Shown one piece after another: positions 5,965 to 7,283 of a DNA stretch of 7,283 bases (its first letter is position 1; each line of letters starts with the position of its first letter). The stretch is from JBCCEV01 sp039030125 (lineage in GTDB: Bacteria > Pseudomonadota > Gammaproteobacteria > Ga0077536). The notes beneath the pieces were generated by a model. It ran no database searches. It saw nothing but the letters and a program-made list of their open reading frames with translations, and was not told where the DNA came from. The position numbers and the translations under genes were made by a program. Location: contig JBCCEV010000185.1 of the NCBI GenBank assembly GCA_039030125.1, forward strand, positions 1 to 7,283, in the 5' to 3' direction.

Positions 5965-6240
5965 ATGAAATCTGATCCTAAAAAATTGCTCGATCGCCAC
6001 GAAGAGCTTGTTCATTCGACCGATCGCAAAGTGTTGTCGCACGTTCAACGAGAAGAGGGCGAATGGTACTTAAACACGGTGCTTATCGAGGGCACCGATG
6101 TGCCGTTTCGTTACCGGCGCAAGAAACAGTACAAGAGCCTTAAAGGCGCCCGCGTAAACATCACCTACTATCCAGTTACCGAAAAGGTTGCCGGGATCGA
6201 CATTGAAGCGATGAAGGTGGTGCGGATCCTGCGCGCCTAG
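5965..6240 (+). CDS. Small basic protein of unknown function (91 residues)
   Basis: I do not recognise a named family. The 91-residue product has a charged helical N-terminus (MKSDPKKLLDRHEELVHSTD), then a beta-rich part including EGEWYLNTVLIEGTDVPFRY (residues 31-50), a basic patch RRKKQYKSLKGARVN (51-65), and a C-terminal EAMKVVRILRA. There is no signal peptide, membrane segment or Cys. The strand-rich layout with a central basic cluster could suit a small nucleic-acid- or partner-binding domain, but this is inference. ATG 5965 was chosen although its ribosome-binding site is poor (AAGG one base away). A TTG at 5923 overlapping the tetR stop would add 14 residues across the inverted repeat and seems less likely, though coupling to tetR is conceivable. 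Normal codon use and composition support a real gene. Confidence 0.7.
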   Translation: MKSDPKKLLDRHEELVHSTDRKVLSHVQREEGEWYLNTVLIEGTDVPFRYRRKKQYKSLKGARVNITYYPVTEKVAGIDIEAMKVVRILRA

Positions 6241-6262
6241 CGTGGCCGTTGGACCGTGGCTC

Positions 6263-6286
6263 AGGCCTGGCTCTAGGCCTGGCTCT
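6263..6286. repeat. 12-bp tandem duplication spanning a stop codon
   Basis: AGGCCTGGCTCT occurs twice back to back (6263-6274 and 6275-6286), with a partial third copy (GGCTC, 6258-6262) before it. On the minus strand the unit encodes Ser-Gln-Ala-stop, so the last codons of the cyclotransferase-like gene and its stop are duplicated; the second copy ends in TGA instead of TAG. Because AGGCCT is its own complement, the copies also form a hairpin: 6262-6268 pairs with 6275-6281 (7 bp, GC-rich) around a six-base loop. It sits between two converging genes and could halt transcription from both sides, but no T-run flanks it. Confidence 0.7.
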
Positions 6287-7064
6287 GCGCCAAGCGTCCG
6301 ACATAACGGTACTCCCTGGTGAACTCGTGCAAATAGCGATTTAAGTAGCTTCTTTGCTCGTTGCTCAAATGGTCGAGCGCGTATTGGTGCAAGGATTCAT
6401 CGCCCGCGCTCGAATCCATGAAGCGCAGCATAAAAGCCGTAGCGTCCCGCGCGGACAGGAACGAGAGCATCGCAGCGCGGTTGTTTGCTCGGCCTTCGGA
6501 CATATCAAAAACGTGGCCGGCGAGCGCTGTCCATTCTTCCTGCCGCGCTAGTTGCCCACTAGTGATCAGCGTGCAGTTATGTGGTGGCGCGAAAGGTGGA
6601 TAGTCGGCCAGCGGGTAAGTTGGGAAACTCGCCAGCCAGCGCAGGTGATCGTCGGCAAGCTTAAGCTCGCGCGCGCCTTGGAGAAGAATATTCCGGTAAC
6701 GTTCCGAGGGTCGTCCATCTGCAACGACCACACGCGGTGTGCCCACATAAACCAACGCGTTCGTCCGCGTTCCGGTGTAAGTCACGATTTCGAGATCGTG
6801 GCGGTCATAGAAGACCCCGTAACCTTCGTAACGATCGAGTGAGTCGAGGCAGGCGGGTGAAAAACGATAAAGCGCGCCATGCACCACCGCTCCTGGTGCG
6901 GGCTCCACATTCGCCACGTTTCCTTCAAATTCGAACGGGTGGCCGATATTGAAGGTGAGCCGCCAGTTTTCTAGCGTTGCCGGCTCGACGCTATCGGCAT
7001 GCACGCCTTTTGAGGCGAGGCTCGCGCGGCGCATGTTAGATCCGTACCCAAAGTAATTGAACAT
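6273..7064 (-). CDS. Gamma-glutamylcyclotransferase-like protein with C-terminal extension
   Basis: A 263-residue cytosolic protein. Residues 1 to about 150 form a gamma-glutamylcyclotransferase (GGCT/AIG2-like) domain: YFGYGSNM (4-11) is the substrate-binding loop, VVHGALYRF (60-68) the barrel strand, and Glu80 in LDRYEGYG (76-83) the likely catalytic acid/base. The family releases 5-oxoproline from gamma-glutamyl peptides or amines. Residues from about 160 to 263 are an extra helical region (for example ATAFMLRFMD, 208-217, and YLNRYLHEFTREYRYVGRL, 240-258) not present in minimal members of 120-190 residues; I do not recognise it. ATG 7064 lies eight bases after the stop of the aminotransferase-like gene, with AAGG overlapping that stop, so the two form an operon. 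Its own stop is inside a 12-bp tandem duplication. Domain assignment is firm; substrate open. Confidence 0.88.
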   Translation of the reverse strand: MFNYFGYGSNMRRASLASKGVHADSVEPATLENWRLTFNIGHPFEFEGNVANVEPAPGAVVHGALYRFSPACLDSLDRYEGYGVFYDRHDLEIVTYTGTRTNALVYVGTPRVVVADGRPSERYRNILLQGARELKLADDHLRWLASFPTYPLADYPPFAPPHNCTLITSGQLARQEEWTALAGHVFDMSEGRANNRAAMLSFLSARDATAFMLRFMDSSAGDESLHQYALDHLSNEQRSYLNRYLHEFTREYRYVGRLAQSQA

Positions 7065-7072
7065 GCCCGGCC

Positions 7073-7283
7073 TTAGCTATCGTTGAGAACTCGCTCGATC
7101 CGCGCAACGGCGGCGCCGACCGCCTCGTTCTCTGCTGCCGCATAGCACAGTCGAAAGAATCCGGGCTCGTTGATGCGGCAGGCTTCTCCCGGTGTGAGAT
7201 TCACATTTGCTTGTTCAACCAAGCATTGCCAAAGCGCGCGCTCCGCTTCCCAAGTAGGGGCTCCCAGATATGCCCGCAAGTCA
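7073..7283 (-). CDS. C-terminal end of a PLP aminotransferase (ACC-synthase-like), partial
   Basis: The frame stays open to the right edge of the window and ends at TAA 7073-7075, giving about 70 C-terminal residues. The order DLRAYL, WEAERALWQ, VNLTPGEAC, and EPGFFRLCYA closely follows the C-terminus of class I/II fold-type I aminotransferases of the ACC synthase kind (pattern near DMR, F-EAE--LW, LNVSPGSS, EPGWFRVCFA). The Arg in FFRLCYA should bind the substrate alpha-carboxylate. The lysine that holds PLP is outside the window. TTG 7279 is an internal leucine codon, not the start. It is the upstream member of a tightly spaced pair with the gamma-glutamylcyclotransferase-like gene (eight-base gap). 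Whether it makes ACC or is an ordinary aminotransferase cannot be told from this end. Confidence 0.8.
   Translation of the reverse strand, partial: DLRAYLGAPTWEAERALWQCLVEQANVNLTPGEACRINEPGFFRLCYAAAENEAVGAAVARIERVLNDS

Overview
The window looks like a catabolic (xenobiotic or heterocycle degradation) segment of a proteobacterial chromosome of moderately high GC, with a housekeeping-like block at its right end. The taxon is only an inference. It rests on a NicX-type dioxygenase, a long-chain-type acyl-CoA dehydrogenase, a TetR regulator and a gamma-glutamylcyclotransferase-like protein, plus ordinary Shine-Dalgarno sites and sigma70-like signals. No mobile element, CRISPR array, tRNA or rRNA is visible.

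Left part (1-3380). The 3' end of an unidentified plus-strand gene (1-146) is followed by a luciferase-like (LLM) oxidoreductase gene of the F420-type subfamily (308-1213, +). It converges on a two-gene minus-strand operon. That operon's first gene is a LuxA-like flavin monooxygenase (3380-2316). Fifteen bases later comes a clear homologue of 2,5-dihydroxypyridine 5,6-dioxygenase NicX (2300-1248), with the iron-ligand triad in place. Together they suggest oxygenation of an N-heteroaromatic ring followed by ring opening. The later steps (deformylase, maleamate amidase, maleate isomerase) are not in the window.

Middle (3381-5926). A 152-bp divergent region separates the operon from an acyl-CoA dehydrogenase gene (3533-4678, +). 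Next come an imperfect stem-loop and a well-defined promoter whose perfect -10 box lies inside a 26-bp palindrome. This drives a small single-domain cupin gene (4855-5298), and a TetR-family regulator follows. The regulator's DNA-binding domain only becomes complete if translation starts at a CTG codon at 5330, which has a well-placed GGGAG. The simplest model is an autoregulated cupin-tetR pair that may also control the neighbouring catabolic genes.

Right part (5927-7283). A perfect 8-3-8 inverted repeat precedes a small conserved-looking basic protein of unknown function (5965-6240, +). It converges on a minus-strand pair: the C-terminal end of an ACC-synthase-like PLP aminotransferase (beyond 7283 to 7073), then a gamma-glutamylcyclotransferase-like protein with a long C-terminal extension (7064-6273). 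The stop codon of the latter lies in a 12-bp tandem duplication that can fold into a GC-rich hairpin between the converging genes.
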